Of a stretch of 64,000 nt of DNA, positions 25,762 through 39,248 are shown piece by piece (within the stretch, counting starts at the first letter, position 1; each line of letters begins with the position of its first letter). The notes beneath the pieces are model-generated. The model did no database searches. It was not told where the DNA came from and saw only the letters and a program-made list of their open reading frames with translations. The translations under genes were made by a program, and so were the position numbers. The DNA lies in NCBI RefSeq assembly GCF_009659535.1, contig NZ_VJZZ01000003.1:62001-126000 (forward strand). The letters run 5' to 3'. The stretch is from Aggregicoccus sp. 17bor-14 (lineage in GTDB: Bacteria; Myxococcota; Myxococcia; Myxococcales; Myxococcaceae).

Positions 25762-27582
25762 ATGCGCCTGCCCGCTGCAGCCCTCGCCGTCGTCCTCGTG
25801 GCCAGCGCCGCCGTGGCGCAGCCCGCCTTCGAGCCCCTGCCCGGCGGGCCCGAGCGCTACCGCATCGACTTCGCGCGGCACTTCTACGCGACTCCCGCGG
25901 CGCTGGAGGCCGAGCGGCGCGCGCTGGACGCTGCCTTGCGCGCCCTCGCCACGCGCGAGGGCCACCTCGCGGAGAGCGCGCCCGCGCTCGCGCGCACGCT
26001 CGAGCAGCTGCAGGACGTGCTCCTGCGCAGCGAGCGGCTCAGCGCCTATCTCACCCTGCGCGCCGCCACCGACACGCGCGATGCGGCCTCGCGCGAGGAG
26101 GACGCCGCCCTGGAGGCGCGGGTGGAGGCGCGCACGGACGCGGTGCGCGAGGAGCTCGCCCGCCTCGCGCCCGCGCGCGCCGAGCGCCTCGCCGCCCAGG
26201 TCCCCGCGCTGCGCAGCGCCCTGCCCTTCCTCGCCCGCGTGCGCGCGGAGACCCGCCCCCTGCCCGCGGGGGCGCTGAAAGTATTGGAGGCGACGCGGCC
26301 CTCGATGGACACCTGGCAGGCGGAGCTGCGCGAGCTGCTGCTTCAGCCTGTACCGCCCCTGAAGCCGGACGCGGCGGACGAGCGCGCGCGGCAGGAGGCC
26401 TTCACGCGCCACTACGCCGCGCTGCAGGAGCGCCGCGAGCCCCTGGCCTTCGCGCTCGTGCGCCTCGCGCGGGCGCGCAACGCGCTCGCCCAGCTGCGCG
26501 GCTACGCGGACGCGGCCGAGGAGGCGTACGCGCAGCGCGGCTGGAGCGAGGAGCAGGTGCGCACGCTGCTCGCCCAGCTCGCCTCCCGCGCGGACCTCTA
26601 CGCGCGCTACCAGCGGCTGCGCGCCGAGCCCCTGGGCCACCCGGCGCACGCCTGGGACGTGGGTGCGCGCACGGCTGCCTCCGCGCGCCCGCGCTTCACC
26701 TACCCGGAGACGCGCGCGCTCCTGCAGGAGGTGCTCGCGCCGCTGGGGCCCCGCTACGGCGCGGAGCTCTCGCGGCTGCTGGACCCGGAGGAGCGGCGCC
26801 TGGACATCGCCCCGGGGCCGAACCGCCAGCGCGGCGGCTTCTCCAAGGGCTTCCCGGGAATGACGAGCGTCTTCTACACCTCGGGCTTCAACGGCGAGTA
26901 CCGCGACGTGCGCGTGCTCACCCACGAGTCCACGCACGCGGTCCACCGCCAGCTGATGGCCGCGCGCCCCGCCGCGGCGCTTTACGCGAGCGGCCCCAAC
27001 TTCCTGCTCGAGGCGACGGCCATCTTCAACGAGCTGCTCCTGCCGGCGACCCTCGCCGAGCGCGCCGCCCGTGCCGGAGACCCTGCGCTGCGCCGCTACT
27101 ACCTGGAGCAGTTCCTGGAGGGAAAGGGGCTCGCGGTGGTGTTCATCACCGCGGCGGAGGCCGAGCTGGAGCAGCGCGTGTACGAGGGCGTTGCGGCAGG
27201 AAGCGTGCGCAGCGCGGACGACCTCGACGCACTCACCCGCGAGTGCTTCACCCGCTACGCCGTGTGGCCGGACGCGCGCGCGGAGCTCGCGGCCCACTGG
27301 ATGGAGATCCCGCTCCTCTACGAGGACCCCTTCTACGACGTGAACTACACCTGGGCCGGCCTGCTCGCGCTGCGCCTCTTCGCGGCCTACGAGCGCGACC
27401 CGAAGCGCTTCGCCCCGGGCTACGTGGCGATGATGGCCCAGGGCTTCGATCGCCCGGTGGAGGCGCTCCTGCGCGACTTCGTGGGGGTGGAGCTGCACTC
27501 CCCGGAGCTGGTGGAGGCGGCGCTCGCGGCGGCCGGCAGCCGGCTCGAGGCGCTGCAGCGCGTCGAAGCTCCCACCCGGTGA
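25762..27582 (+). CDS. Exported M3-family zinc metallopeptidase
   Basis: The product has 606 residues from ATG 25762; GTG 25756 is the only other close start. A signal peptide (AALAVVLVASAAVAQ) precedes the helical N-domain. The zinc motif HESTH lies at 388-392 (LTHESTHAVH), with an upstream region like oligoendopeptidase F/PepF (FSKGFPGMTSVFYTSGF) and a third-ligand Glu in LLEATAIFNELLL. M3 peptidases cut short peptides and are usually cytosolic, so the signal peptide and likely periplasmic location are notable. Confidence 0.87.
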   Translation: MRLPAAALAVVLVASAAVAQPAFEPLPGGPERYRIDFARHFYATPAALEAERRALDAALRALATREGHLAESAPALARTLEQLQDVLLRSERLSAYLTLRAATDTRDAASREEDAALEARVEARTDAVREELARLAPARAERLAAQVPALRSALPFLARVRAETRPLPAGALKVLEATRPSMDTWQAELRELLLQPVPPLKPDAADERARQEAFTRHYAALQERREPLAFALVRLARARNALAQLRGYADAAEEAYAQRGWSEEQVRTLLAQLASRADLYARYQRLRAEPLGHPAHAWDVGARTAASARPRFTYPETRALLQEVLAPLGPRYGAELSRLLDPEERRLDIAPGPNRQRGGFSKGFPGMTSVFYTSGFNGEYRDVRVLTHESTHAVHRQLMAARPAAALYASGPNFLLEATAIFNELLLPATLAERAARAGDPALRRYYLEQFLEGKGLAVVFITAAEAELEQRVYEGVAAGSVRSADDLDALTRECFTRYAVWPDARAELAAHWMEIPLLYEDPFYDVNYTWAGLLALRLFAAYERDPKRFAPGYVAMMAQGFDRPVEALLRDFVGVELHSPELVEAALAAAGSRLEALQRVEAPTR

Positions 27583-27677
27583 GCGCCCGATTCAGGACGG
27601 CCTGAGGGAGCTCCCTCATTCCCATTTTTCCGTCGCCGGAGGATGTTGCGGGCCTTGTTGTTGCGGAGGGCAGGCCG

Positions 27678-31854
<4,177 letters not shown>

Positions 31855-31877
31855 CGCCCCTGCTCCACGAAAAGTGA

Positions 31878-31910
31878 GTGCCCGGCCGGAGACCCTCCCC
31901 GGCCGGGCAC
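31878..31910. terminator. Hairpin between convergent genes
   Basis: The perfect 12-base arms GTGCCCGGCCGG and CCGGCCGGGCAC enclose a nine-base loop. On the minus strand it is followed by CACTTTTCG, a weak U-tract, so it best ends the EF-G-like transcript. On the plus strand it lacks a U-tract. Confidence 0.65.
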
Positions 31911-32043
31911 CCTTCGAGCACGCGCGCGGGTGGGCTGCCAGGTGGCTCCGCGCGGTCACTCCCCACAGGAGGAGCGCGCGGCGCAGCGCCGGTGGACGAA
32001 GGGGCGCGGGCGCGCGGCCTGCGCCCGCCCGAGCAGCAAGCGG

Positions 32044-34050
32044 CTAGGCTCCGGCCGTCGGCTGATGGCTCACCACGCGCTCGGCCTGCTTGCCCACGAG
32101 CTCCGAGTAGTGGTCCGGCCGCGCGACGAAGCTGCCCAGGCCCGCGGACGCCGAGCGCAGCTCCACGATGAAGCCGGGCAGCTCCGCCTGCGGCACGTAG
32201 GCGGCGAGCACGTCCCAGCCGGGAACCTCCGGGTGCACGTCCAGGCCCAGTATCTGCCCGCGCCGTCCCGTCACCAGGCGCTGCGCGCCGGCCGTGGCGC
32301 TGCGCGGCACCTGGATCTCCACGTGGAGGATGGGCTCGAGCAGCACGGGCTCGAGGCGCGGCAAGATCTCCACCATCGCGAGCCTCCCCGTGGTGCGGAA
32401 GGCCTGGTCCGAGCTGTCCACCGAGTGGTAGGTGCCGCCGGTGAGCGTGACGGCCACGTCCACCACGGGGAAGCCGAGGGGCCCGCGGCGCAGGCCGTCC
32501 TTCACGCCCTCCTCGATCGCCGGCACGTACTGCTTGGGCACCACGCCGCCCACGATGGCGGAGCGGAACTCGAAGCCCTCGCCCCGCGCGCGCGGCGCCA
32601 CGCTCACCACCACGTCGCCGAACTGGCCGTGCCCGCCCGACTGGCGCTTGTGGCGCGCGTGGTGCGTGCCCTGGCGCCGCAGCGTCTCGCGGTAGGGCAC
32701 CGGCGGCGGGCGCGTGGCCACCGGCAGCCGCAGGTGCGTGCGCAGCCGCTCGAGCGCCTCGCGCAGGTGCACCTCGCCCTGGCCTCCGAGCAGGAGCATC
32801 TGCGAGTCCGCCTCCTGGTCCACGACGAGCGCCGGGTCCTCCTCCACGAGCCTCCCGAGCGCCGCCGTGAGCTTCACGTCGTCGCTGCGCCGCTCCGCCG
32901 TGATCGCCACCACGTGCATGGGCGGAGCCGGCAAGGGCCAGCCCTCGGCGCGCCGCACGCCCTCGAGGTCCGCGAGCTCCCCGGTGTGCAGCGCCTCCAC
33001 GCGCCCCAGCGTCACCACCTCGCCCGCGCGCGCGGCGCCACTCCCGCGCGTGCCGGGCGGCCGGTGCAGGCCGTTGATGCGGCTGCCGGCGAGCGTGTCG
33101 CCATCCGAGACCTCGCCGCGCCACACCCGCACCAGCGAGTGCTTGCCCACGTGCGCCAGGTGCTGCGTCTTGAAGGCCTGCACCAGCACGCCACCCTCCG
33201 CACCGCCCAGCCCCAGCCGCTCGCGGGTCTTCTCCACACCCGGCACCTCGTGGCGCAAGCCCTTGAGCAGCCGCTGCAGGCCGACCCCGCGCGCCGCGGA
33301 GCCGAGGAACACCGGCACCAGCCTGTCCTCGCGCAGCGCGTGCTCGAGCTCGCCGTAGAGGGCACCGGCCTCGGGCACCTTGTCCTCGAGCAGCTGCTCC
33401 AGCAGGGCGTCGTCCAGGTCCGCGAGCCGCTCGAGCAGCTGCCTGCGCGCCACCTCCTCGCGCGGCCGCTCCGCCTCCGGGAGCTGCAGCGGCACCGCGC
33501 GCCCCTCGGGCTCGGCGCCCCAGGCGCGCTCGCTCACCAGGTCCACCACGCCCACCAGCCGCCCGCCGTCGCGCAGCGCGAGCTCGCGCATCACCAGGGG
33601 CCGGGAGCTCGCGCCCTGCAGGGCATCGAAGAGCTCGGGCAGGGAGGCGTCCTCGTCGTCCAGCACGTTGAGGAAGAGCAGGTGCGGGATGCGGCGCGCG
33701 TCGAGGAAGGAGAGCAGCGGCGCGAGCGCCGCGGCGCGCTCCACTTGCGCGTCGCACACCACCAGGGCCGCGTCGCACACGCACAGCGCGTGGCGCGCCT
33801 CCAGCGCGAGCTCGGGCGCGCCCGGGCAGTCCAAGAGCGTCCAGCTCTCCCCGTGGTCCTGCAGCCCCACCGCGGAGAGCCCGAGGGTCATCTCGCGCGG
33901 GGGGCCTGCGCCGTGGCCGTTGCCCGCGCCTCCGGATGGGCGCCCACCGTCGCCCCCCGTGGCGCGCAGCAGCGCTCCCAGCAGCGTCGTCTTGCCTACG
34001 CCCTGCGGCCCGACGAGGGCCACGACTCTCGGCGAAGCGGGATGGTTCAT
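32044..34050 (-). CDS. Elongation factor G-like protein with altered GTPase motifs
   Basis: The product has 668 residues. The P-loop is intact (GPQGVGKTT, 14-22). The G3 motif is DCPGAPE rather than DTPGH, so the catalytic His is missing. The G4 position reads LNVLDDED in place of NKxD. Domains II, III, IV and V can be followed (RHKRQSGGHGQFGDVVV is the domain IV signature). It resembles the divergent EF-G2/FusA2 group, which often lacks ribosome-dependent translocase activity. It may be a ribosome-associated regulator; no partner gene is adjacent. Confidence 0.85.
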   Translation of the reverse strand: MNHPASPRVVALVGPQGVGKTTLLGALLRATGGDGGRPSGGAGNGHGAGPPREMTLGLSAVGLQDHGESWTLLDCPGAPELALEARHALCVCDAALVVCDAQVERAAALAPLLSFLDARRIPHLLFLNVLDDEDASLPELFDALQGASSRPLVMRELALRDGGRLVGVVDLVSERAWGAEPEGRAVPLQLPEAERPREEVARRQLLERLADLDDALLEQLLEDKVPEAGALYGELEHALREDRLVPVFLGSAARGVGLQRLLKGLRHEVPGVEKTRERLGLGGAEGGVLVQAFKTQHLAHVGKHSLVRVWRGEVSDGDTLAGSRINGLHRPPGTRGSGAARAGEVVTLGRVEALHTGELADLEGVRRAEGWPLPAPPMHVVAITAERRSDDVKLTAALGRLVEEDPALVVDQEADSQMLLLGGQGEVHLREALERLRTHLRLPVATRPPPVPYRETLRRQGTHHARHKRQSGGHGQFGDVVVSVAPRARGEGFEFRSAIVGGVVPKQYVPAIEEGVKDGLRRGPLGFPVVDVAVTLTGGTYHSVDSSDQAFRTTGRLAMVEILPRLEPVLLEPILHVEIQVPRSATAGAQRLVTGRRGQILGLDVHPEVPGWDVLAAYVPQAELPGFIVELRSASAGLGSFVARPDHYSELVGKQAERVVSHQPTAGA

Positions 34051-34151
34051 GGACGGCCTCCCCGGCTCCCGGGAAGGTGGGGCGCGCCCGCGCGCGCGAG
34101 AAGAGGCCGTGCAGCCTCGCTCGGATGGCGCCCCCTCTCCTGCTCGTCCCT

Positions 34152-34193
34152 CCCTTCAGGACGAGCCCTTCGGTACGAGCCCTTCAGGACGAG
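34152..34193. repeat. Three tandem 14-base units
   Basis: CCCTTCAGGACGAG, CCCTTCGGTACGAG and CCCTTCAGGACGAG lie head to tail in the 150-base space downstream of the M20 peptidase stop and upstream of the EF-G-like start. The first and third copies are identical. No protein motif or regulator site is recognised. Confidence 0.6.
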
Positions 34194-34200
34194 CCCGGCG

Positions 34201-35601
34201 TCACTTCGCGAGCGCCGCCGCCAGCTCCTCGTAGATGTGGATGGCGCTCTGGATGCTCTTCTCCCAGTCGCCCAGGTGCAGGCTCTCGTTCTCCGAGTGC
34301 GCGTTGGTGTAGGGGTCCTCCACGCCGATGAGCAGCGCGGGCACGCCGCCCAGCTCGCGCGCGAAGGGCTCCACGAAGGGGATGGAGCCGCCGCTGCCCA
34401 TGGCCACCGCGTCCCGCCCGTAGCCCTTCTTCAGGGCGCGGAAGGCCGCCTGGAAGGCCGGGTGGCTCGAGTCCGTGTACCACCAGCCCGCCGCCTGGTC
34501 CTCCTCGACGTGCACCTCGAGCCCCCAGGGCGCGCTCGCCTTGAGGTGCGCGACGAGCCGGCGCTGCACGTCCGCCGGGTCCAGGTCCGGCACCAGGCGG
34601 ATGCCCACGCGCGCCCAGGCGCTCTCGCAGATGATGTTGCGCGCGTCCTTGCGGCTGCTCGCCTGGATGGCGTTGACCGCGAGCGAGGGCTGGCGCCAGT
34701 TCGTCTCCCACGGGTGGCGCCCGCCGCCCATCAGCTCCACGCCGGGCAAGAGCCCCACCTGGCTGCGGAAGTGCGCCTCGTCCCCGGGCAGCGCCTGGAT
34801 GCTCTTGCGCTCGTCCGCGGTGAGCGGCTTCACCTTCTCCAGGATGCCGGGAATGGCGATGGTGCCGTCCGGGTGGGTGAGCCCCGCGAGCATCTTCGCG
34901 AGCCCCATCACCGGGTCCGGGATGGGCCCGCCCCACATGCCCGAGTGCACGCTCTGCTTCAGCGCGCGCACCTCCACGTCCACCGTGACGAGCCCGCGCA
35001 AGGAGGTGGTGATGGAGGGCAGGCCCGTGTCGAAGTTCGTGGTGTCGGTGAGCACGATGGCATCCGCGCTCAGCAGCTTGCGGTGCTGCTGCAGGAAGGC
35101 GGTGAGGTGCGTGCTGCCGATCTCCTCCTCGCCCTCGATGAGCACCTTCACGTTGAGCGGGAGCTGGCCTGCGCCCTTGAGCCAGGCGTCCACCGCGCTG
35201 GTGTGCACCACGATGCCCGCCTTGTCGTCCGCCGAGCCGCGGCCGTACAGGCGGCCGTCGCGCTCGGTGGGCTCGAAGGGGTCGCTCTTCCACGCGGAGG
35301 CGTCCCCGGCGGGCTGCACGTCGTGGTGCGCGTAGAGCAGCAGCGTGGGCTTGCCCGGCGCCGAGAGAACCTCGCCGTACACGTAGGGGTGCGCATCCCC
35401 CGTCTCCAGCAGCTGCACGTTCTGGAAGCCGCGCTTGCGCAGCAGCGCCGCGGTGGCCTCGGCGCTCTCGCGCACGCGCGCCGGGTCGAAGCCCGGGAAG
35501 GACACGCTGGGGATGCGCACCAGCGCCTTCAGGTCCTCGAGGTAAGAATTCTTCTGGGAGGCGAAATGTGTGAGCGCTTTGTCGGTGGGCCCAGTGGTCA
35601 T
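34201..35601 (-). CDS. M20-family dipeptidase
   Basis: The product has 466 residues from ATG 35601, with GGAA upstream; ATG 35616 is the alternative. The zinc-binding order of M20 is clear: [12 protein letters not shown] (first His), RGSADDKAG (bridging Asp), EGEEEIGS (Glu base and ligand), a later Asp in DTTNFD and the His region [12 protein letters not shown]. The lid domain lies between. These enzymes cut dipeptides such as beta-alanyl or Cys-Gly types. It is a cytosolic protein with no transporter nearby. Confidence 0.9.
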   Translation of the reverse strand: MTTGPTDKALTHFASQKNSYLEDLKALVRIPSVSFPGFDPARVRESAEATAALLRKRGFQNVQLLETGDAHPYVYGEVLSAPGKPTLLLYAHHDVQPAGDASAWKSDPFEPTERDGRLYGRGSADDKAGIVVHTSAVDAWLKGAGQLPLNVKVLIEGEEEIGSTHLTAFLQQHRKLLSADAIVLTDTTNFDTGLPSITTSLRGLVTVDVEVRALKQSVHSGMWGGPIPDPVMGLAKMLAGLTHPDGTIAIPGILEKVKPLTADERKSIQALPGDEAHFRSQVGLLPGVELMGGGRHPWETNWRQPSLAVNAIQASSRKDARNIICESAWARVGIRLVPDLDPADVQRRLVAHLKASAPWGLEVHVEEDQAAGWWYTDSSHPAFQAAFRALKKGYGRDAVAMGSGGSIPFVEPFARELGGVPALLIGVEDPYTNAHSENESLHLGDWEKSIQSAIHIYEELAAALAK

Positions 35602-35663
35602 GGCGTTTCCATACATCAGCCCCGACGCCTGCGGGCGCGGGCCATGGCTACAATCGGCGGCAG

Positions 35664-36050
35664 ATGAACAGCTCCGACTCGACACCGCCCTGCGTCCTCA
35701 TCGTGGATGACGATCTCTTCGTCCGTAGGCTCCTGGAGGACGCGCTGAGCGCGAGCGGCCTCGAGCTGCGCGTGCTCGAGGCGGCGGACGGCGAGGAGGG
35801 GGTCGCGGTGGCCACGCGCGAGCGCCCGCAGGTCGTGCTCCTGGACCTCTTCATGCCGCGCATGAGCGGGCTGCAGGCGCTCGGGATGCTGCGCGCCGCG
35901 GTGCCCGAGACGCGCGTCGTGGTCATCAGCAGCATGGATGCCGAGCCGGTCATCGAGCAGGCGCTGCAGGCAGGCGCCGCGGGCTTCATCGCCAAGCCCT
36001 TCCACCCGCTCGAGATCGCCGCGGCCGTGCGCGAGGCACTCGCGGGATGA
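35664..36050 (+). CDS. Single-domain response regulator, partner of the GYF/PilZ protein
   Basis: The product has 128 residues. The receiver pattern has acidic pair VDDD, phosphorylation site Asp61 (LLDLFMP), Ser89/90 and Lys111 (IAKPFHP). It has no output domain. Its stop overlaps the ATG of the next gene (ATGA). That arrangement suggests the receiver signals through the GYF/J-like/PilZ protein, by inference. Confidence 0.92.
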   Translation: MNSSDSTPPCVLIVDDDLFVRRLLEDALSASGLELRVLEAADGEEGVAVATRERPQVVLLDLFMPRMSGLQALGMLRAAVPETRVVVISSMDAEPVIEQALQAGAAGFIAKPFHPLEIAAAVREALAG

Positions 36051-37198
36051 GCGGCATCGGGAAGCCGCAGGGCTACTGGATCGGAGACAGCTCGGGCCGC
36101 GTGCTCGGCCCCCTGAGCCTGCAGGCACTGCGCGACCTGGTGGCGAGCGGGCGGCTCAAGGGCGCCTCGCGCGCCTCGCGAGACGGCAGCGCCTGGGAGC
36201 CCTTGCCCGAGTTCGCCGAGGTGCGCGACCTGGTGCAGGCGCCCAAGCCCAATGCCGCCTTCGAGCTCGCCCAGGCCGAGCGCGTGCGCACGCAGCTGCG
36301 CGCCCTGCGAGATGCGAACGCGTACGACACCTTCGGCGTGAAGCCGGGCGCGAGCCTCGACGAGCTGCGCGGCGCCTTCTTCCGCCTCGCCAAGCGCTAC
36401 CAGCCGGACCGCCTTCCCCCGGATGCGCACGCCGAGCTGCGCAGCGCGAACGCCGAGATGTTCGACCTGCTCTCGCGCCGCATGCGCGAGGCCGAGCAGC
36501 GCGCGGGCGGGGCGCCCCAGGCCATGCCGCCGGCGTCGCGCCCTTCGTTGACGCCCGTCCCGGGCTCGCTGCCGACGGTGTCCCGCCCTTCGTTGACGCC
36601 GGTCCCGGGCTCGCTGCCGACGGTTTCGCGCCCCCCTGGCTCTACGCCCGTCCCAGGCTCGCTCCCGACCGTGCCGCGGCCTCCGGGCGCGACGCCCGTC
36701 CCGGGCTCGCTGCCGACGGTGCCCCGGGCCGCGGCGCCAGCCGGCGCGGCAGCGCGCGGCGCGACCCCGCCGCCGCGGTCCACGCCCACCCCAGCACCCC
36801 GCGCGCCCGCAGCACCCGCGCCCTTCACCTACGACGCGAGCGAGTTCGTGGGCCTGCAGCGCCGCGGCGAGGAGCGGCTGCACGCGGACATCCGCTGCAC
36901 CACCCAGAGCGTGGGCATCTTCACGGACCACCGCGTGGTCAACATCTCCTCTGGCGGGATCTTCATTGCCACGCCCACGCCGCTGCGCCTCGGCACGAAG
37001 CTCAACGTGACGCTGCACTTCGAGGAGCCGCCCGGGAAGATGGAGCTCCTGGGCACCGTGGTCTGGGAGCACACCCTGGAGGACGGCCGGCAGCCGCGCG
37101 GCTACGGGGTGCGCCTCGACGCGCGTGCCGCGGAGCGCAAGGTCCTGGAGGAGTTCGTGCGAAAGCACCGCAAGGACCAGGACCAGGAAAAGAAGTAG
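36047..37198 (+). CDS. GYF / J-like / PilZ domain protein with a Pro-rich tandem-repeat linker
   Basis: The product has 383 residues. GYF_2 domain at about 8-65 (GYWIGDSSGRVLGPLSLQ ... GSAWEPLPE). A J-like helical hairpin at about 95-145 (YDTFGVKPGASLDELRGAF, where YQPDRLPPD replaces HPD). A linker at about 165-255 repeats PVPGSLPTV about four times, encoded by near-identical 45-60-base DNA units at roughly 36535-36725. The C-terminus (about 270-383) is a myxobacterial PilZ-type domain (VVNISSGGIFIATPTPLRLGTKLNV). It may link a receiver input to c-di-GMP-like sensing; canonical RxxxR binding residues are not evident. Confidence 0.82.
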   Translation: MSGIGKPQGYWIGDSSGRVLGPLSLQALRDLVASGRLKGASRASRDGSAWEPLPEFAEVRDLVQAPKPNAAFELAQAERVRTQLRALRDANAYDTFGVKPGASLDELRGAFFRLAKRYQPDRLPPDAHAELRSANAEMFDLLSRRMREAEQRAGGAPQAMPPASRPSLTPVPGSLPTVSRPSLTPVPGSLPTVSRPPGSTPVPGSLPTVPRPPGATPVPGSLPTVPRAAAPAGAAARGATPPPRSTPTPAPRAPAAPAPFTYDASEFVGLQRRGEERLHADIRCTTQSVGIFTDHRVVNISSGGIFIATPTPLRLGTKLNVTLHFEEPPGKMELLGTVVWEHTLEDGRQPRGYGVRLDARAAERKVLEEFVRKHRKDQDQEKK

Positions 37199-37339
37199 GG
37201 CGGGCACTCTCGGCGGGCGCGGCGGCGCGGGGACTTGCTCGCGCCGGCATCGCACCCGGGTACTAAGAAACAGCGGAACGGCAGGTGAGTCGGTGAGGCG
37301 TACGCTGCTGCGACTGCGACTGCGGGTCCTGCCGCCGCC

Positions 37340-37462
37340 TTACATCATCGAGCTGAAGAGGCTCGCCGCCGTGACGAAGAAGCCCGCCAGCACCACCGCG
37401 ACTGCGTTGAGCTCGAGAGCGCTCGGGTTCATCACGTTACCGAAGAGAGAATTGAAGGTCAT
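37340..37462 (-). CDS. 40-residue small membrane peptide
   Basis: ATG 37462 follows a strong ribosome site (AAGGAG, 7 bases). The product begins MTFNSLFGNVMNPSALELN and ends SLFSSMM; the middle (AVAVVLAGFFVTAASLFSS) is one transmembrane helix. Third codon positions are mostly G or C, like the genome. It is alone on its strand in the 393-base space between the GYF/PilZ gene and the histidine kinase. No family is recognised; a regulatory or toxin-like membrane peptide is possible. Confidence 0.55.
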   Translation of the reverse strand: MTFNSLFGNVMNPSALELNAVAVVLAGFFVTAASLFSSMM

Positions 37463-37591
37463 GGTCCTGCTCCTTGTGAGGGGGCGCCGTGTGTTCAGCG
37501 CCTTCGCCCTTTCCTACGGGGAGGGGATAAATCCATTGCGTCGGATCGGATTCGCCCGCGCTTCCGGGCACTTGGCGCTCTCGGAGACCCC

Positions 37592-39190
37592 GTGAAATTG
37601 CCCCCGGAGCACCGCGCCTTCGAGGCCCTCCCGCTCCCGGTGGTCATCCTCGAGGGCCCGCGCGTGGTGCACGTGAACCCCGCCCTGGAGGCGCTGGGGG
37701 GCGTGCCGCGCGAGACGCTGCTCACCTGGTCCGCGGAGCAGCTGATGGCGCACTTCCTCCCCCAGGAGCGCGCCTGGATGGAGCCGATGCGCGAGGCGGA
37801 CGTGCGCGGCGAGCCCACCCCGCAGGAGCTGTGGCTGCGGGTGCGCACCGCGGACGGGAGCCAGCGCCTCTTCTGGCTGCGCTGGTGCGAGGGGCCCCGC
37901 GAGGGCGAGCGCACCATGCTGATGCTCGACGCGGAGGGCGAGGCGAACACCCGGAGGCTCACCGAGGCGCTCGCCGCGGCGGCCGGCGAGCTGATGGGCT
38001 GCCGGACGGAGGAGGCCGTGCTCGAGGCCACCGTGGAGACCATCCACCGCCAGGGCTTCTGGGTGGCCACGCTGCTCGTGCAGGGCGAGGCGCTGGTGCA
38101 CGGCCCCATGCGCCAGGACCCCGACACGGTGGCGGCCGGCGAGCAGCTCTACGGCATGCCCATCCAGCAGGTGCGCTTTCCGCGCGGGAGCCTCCCGCAC
38201 CTCGAGGAGCTCTTCAGCTCCGGGCGCATCGCCTTCCACCAGGACATCCACCGGGTGCTGGACAGCTTCCACTCGCCGGAGGTCGCGGCTCTTTTGAAGC
38301 GGACCTTCCCCAGCATGCGCGCCCTGGATGCGCCGCTCTTCGTGGACGGCCGGGCCTACGGCGTCCTCGCGCTGCACGGAGATGCACTCAACCCGGCGAG
38401 CGCTGCCACGCTCGGCCTCTTCGCGCGCCAGGTGGGCAGCGCGCTGGAGAACGTGCGCCACCACGCGCAGGCCGCGCGCCAGCTCACGGAGCTGCGGCGG
38501 CTGCAGGGAGAGCTCGTGGACCGCGAGCGCCTCGCGGTGCTCGGTGAGGCGGCGGCGGTCGTGGCGCATGAGGTGCGCAATCCGCTGGGCGCCATCCTCA
38601 ACGCGGCGGCCGTGGTGCGCAGAGACCCCGCGGGGCCCTACGCCGCGCGCGCCGCGGCGATGCTGGAAGAGGAGGCGCTGCGGCTCGAGACCGTGGTGCG
38701 GGACCTGCTGGACGTGGTGCGCCCGCTCGAGCCGCGCCCGCGCCCGCTGCAGCTCGAGGAGCTCGCGCGCCGGGTGCTGGGGCTCTTCGTGGAGCGCGGC
38801 GAGGCGGCGGCGGACCAGCTGCTGCTGGACGAGGAGCCGCAGTTGCCAGAGCTGCACGCGGACCAGAGCCTCCTGCAGCTCGCGCTGGAGAACCTGGTGC
38901 GCAACGCCGTGCAGGCCTCGCCGCCCGGAAGCCCCGTGCACGTGCGCATCACCCGCACGCAGGACGGCGTGTGCCTGAGCGTGGAGGACCGCGGCACCGG
39001 CCTCGCGGAAGCCGACGCCGAGCGCGTCTTCGAGCCGTTCTTCACCACGCGCGCCACGGGCACGGGCCTGGGGCTCTCGGTGGTGCGCCGGGTGGTGCAC
39101 GCGCACGGAGGCAGCGTGCGCGCGGCGCCGCGCGATGGGGGCGGCGCGCGCTTCGAGCTGCGCCTGCCGCTGCGCTGCGCGACCCCTTGA
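37592..39190 (+). CDS. PAS-GAF sensor histidine kinase
   Basis: The product has 532 residues, GTG start. A PAS-like domain lies at about 5-115, a GAF domain at about 130-290 and HisKA at about 310-380, with phosphorylated His326 (VAHEVRNPLG). HATPase_c is at about 420-530, with N-box LENLVRNAVQASP and G-boxes EDRGTGLAEADAE and GTGLGLSVV. It has no membrane segment, so it is cytosolic. No response regulator gene is adjacent downstream; the receiver at 35664 is 1.5 kb upstream. Confidence 0.92.
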   Translation: MKLPPEHRAFEALPLPVVILEGPRVVHVNPALEALGGVPRETLLTWSAEQLMAHFLPQERAWMEPMREADVRGEPTPQELWLRVRTADGSQRLFWLRWCEGPREGERTMLMLDAEGEANTRRLTEALAAAAGELMGCRTEEAVLEATVETIHRQGFWVATLLVQGEALVHGPMRQDPDTVAAGEQLYGMPIQQVRFPRGSLPHLEELFSSGRIAFHQDIHRVLDSFHSPEVAALLKRTFPSMRALDAPLFVDGRAYGVLALHGDALNPASAATLGLFARQVGSALENVRHHAQAARQLTELRRLQGELVDRERLAVLGEAAAVVAHEVRNPLGAILNAAAVVRRDPAGPYAARAAAMLEEEALRLETVVRDLLDVVRPLEPRPRPLQLEELARRVLGLFVERGEAAADQLLLDEEPQLPELHADQSLLQLALENLVRNAVQASPPGSPVHVRITRTQDGVCLSVEDRGTGLAEADAERVFEPFFTTRATGTGLGLSVVRRVVHAHGGSVRAAPRDGGGARFELRLPLRCATP

Positions 39191-39248
39191 GGGCCCGCGC
39201 ATCGGAGTGCGCGGCTTCTCGAGTCCACCCGCACAGGAGGCAGCTCCC

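Noticed and set aside
36534-36725. CRISPR-like array
   Set aside because: The repeats are in frame inside a coding linker, with no unique spacers; they encode PVPGSLPTV units.
37125-37595. Plus-strand ORF over the gap before the histidine kinase
   Set aside because: It starts inside the GYF/PilZ gene in another frame and runs antisense to the better-supported 40-residue peptide.
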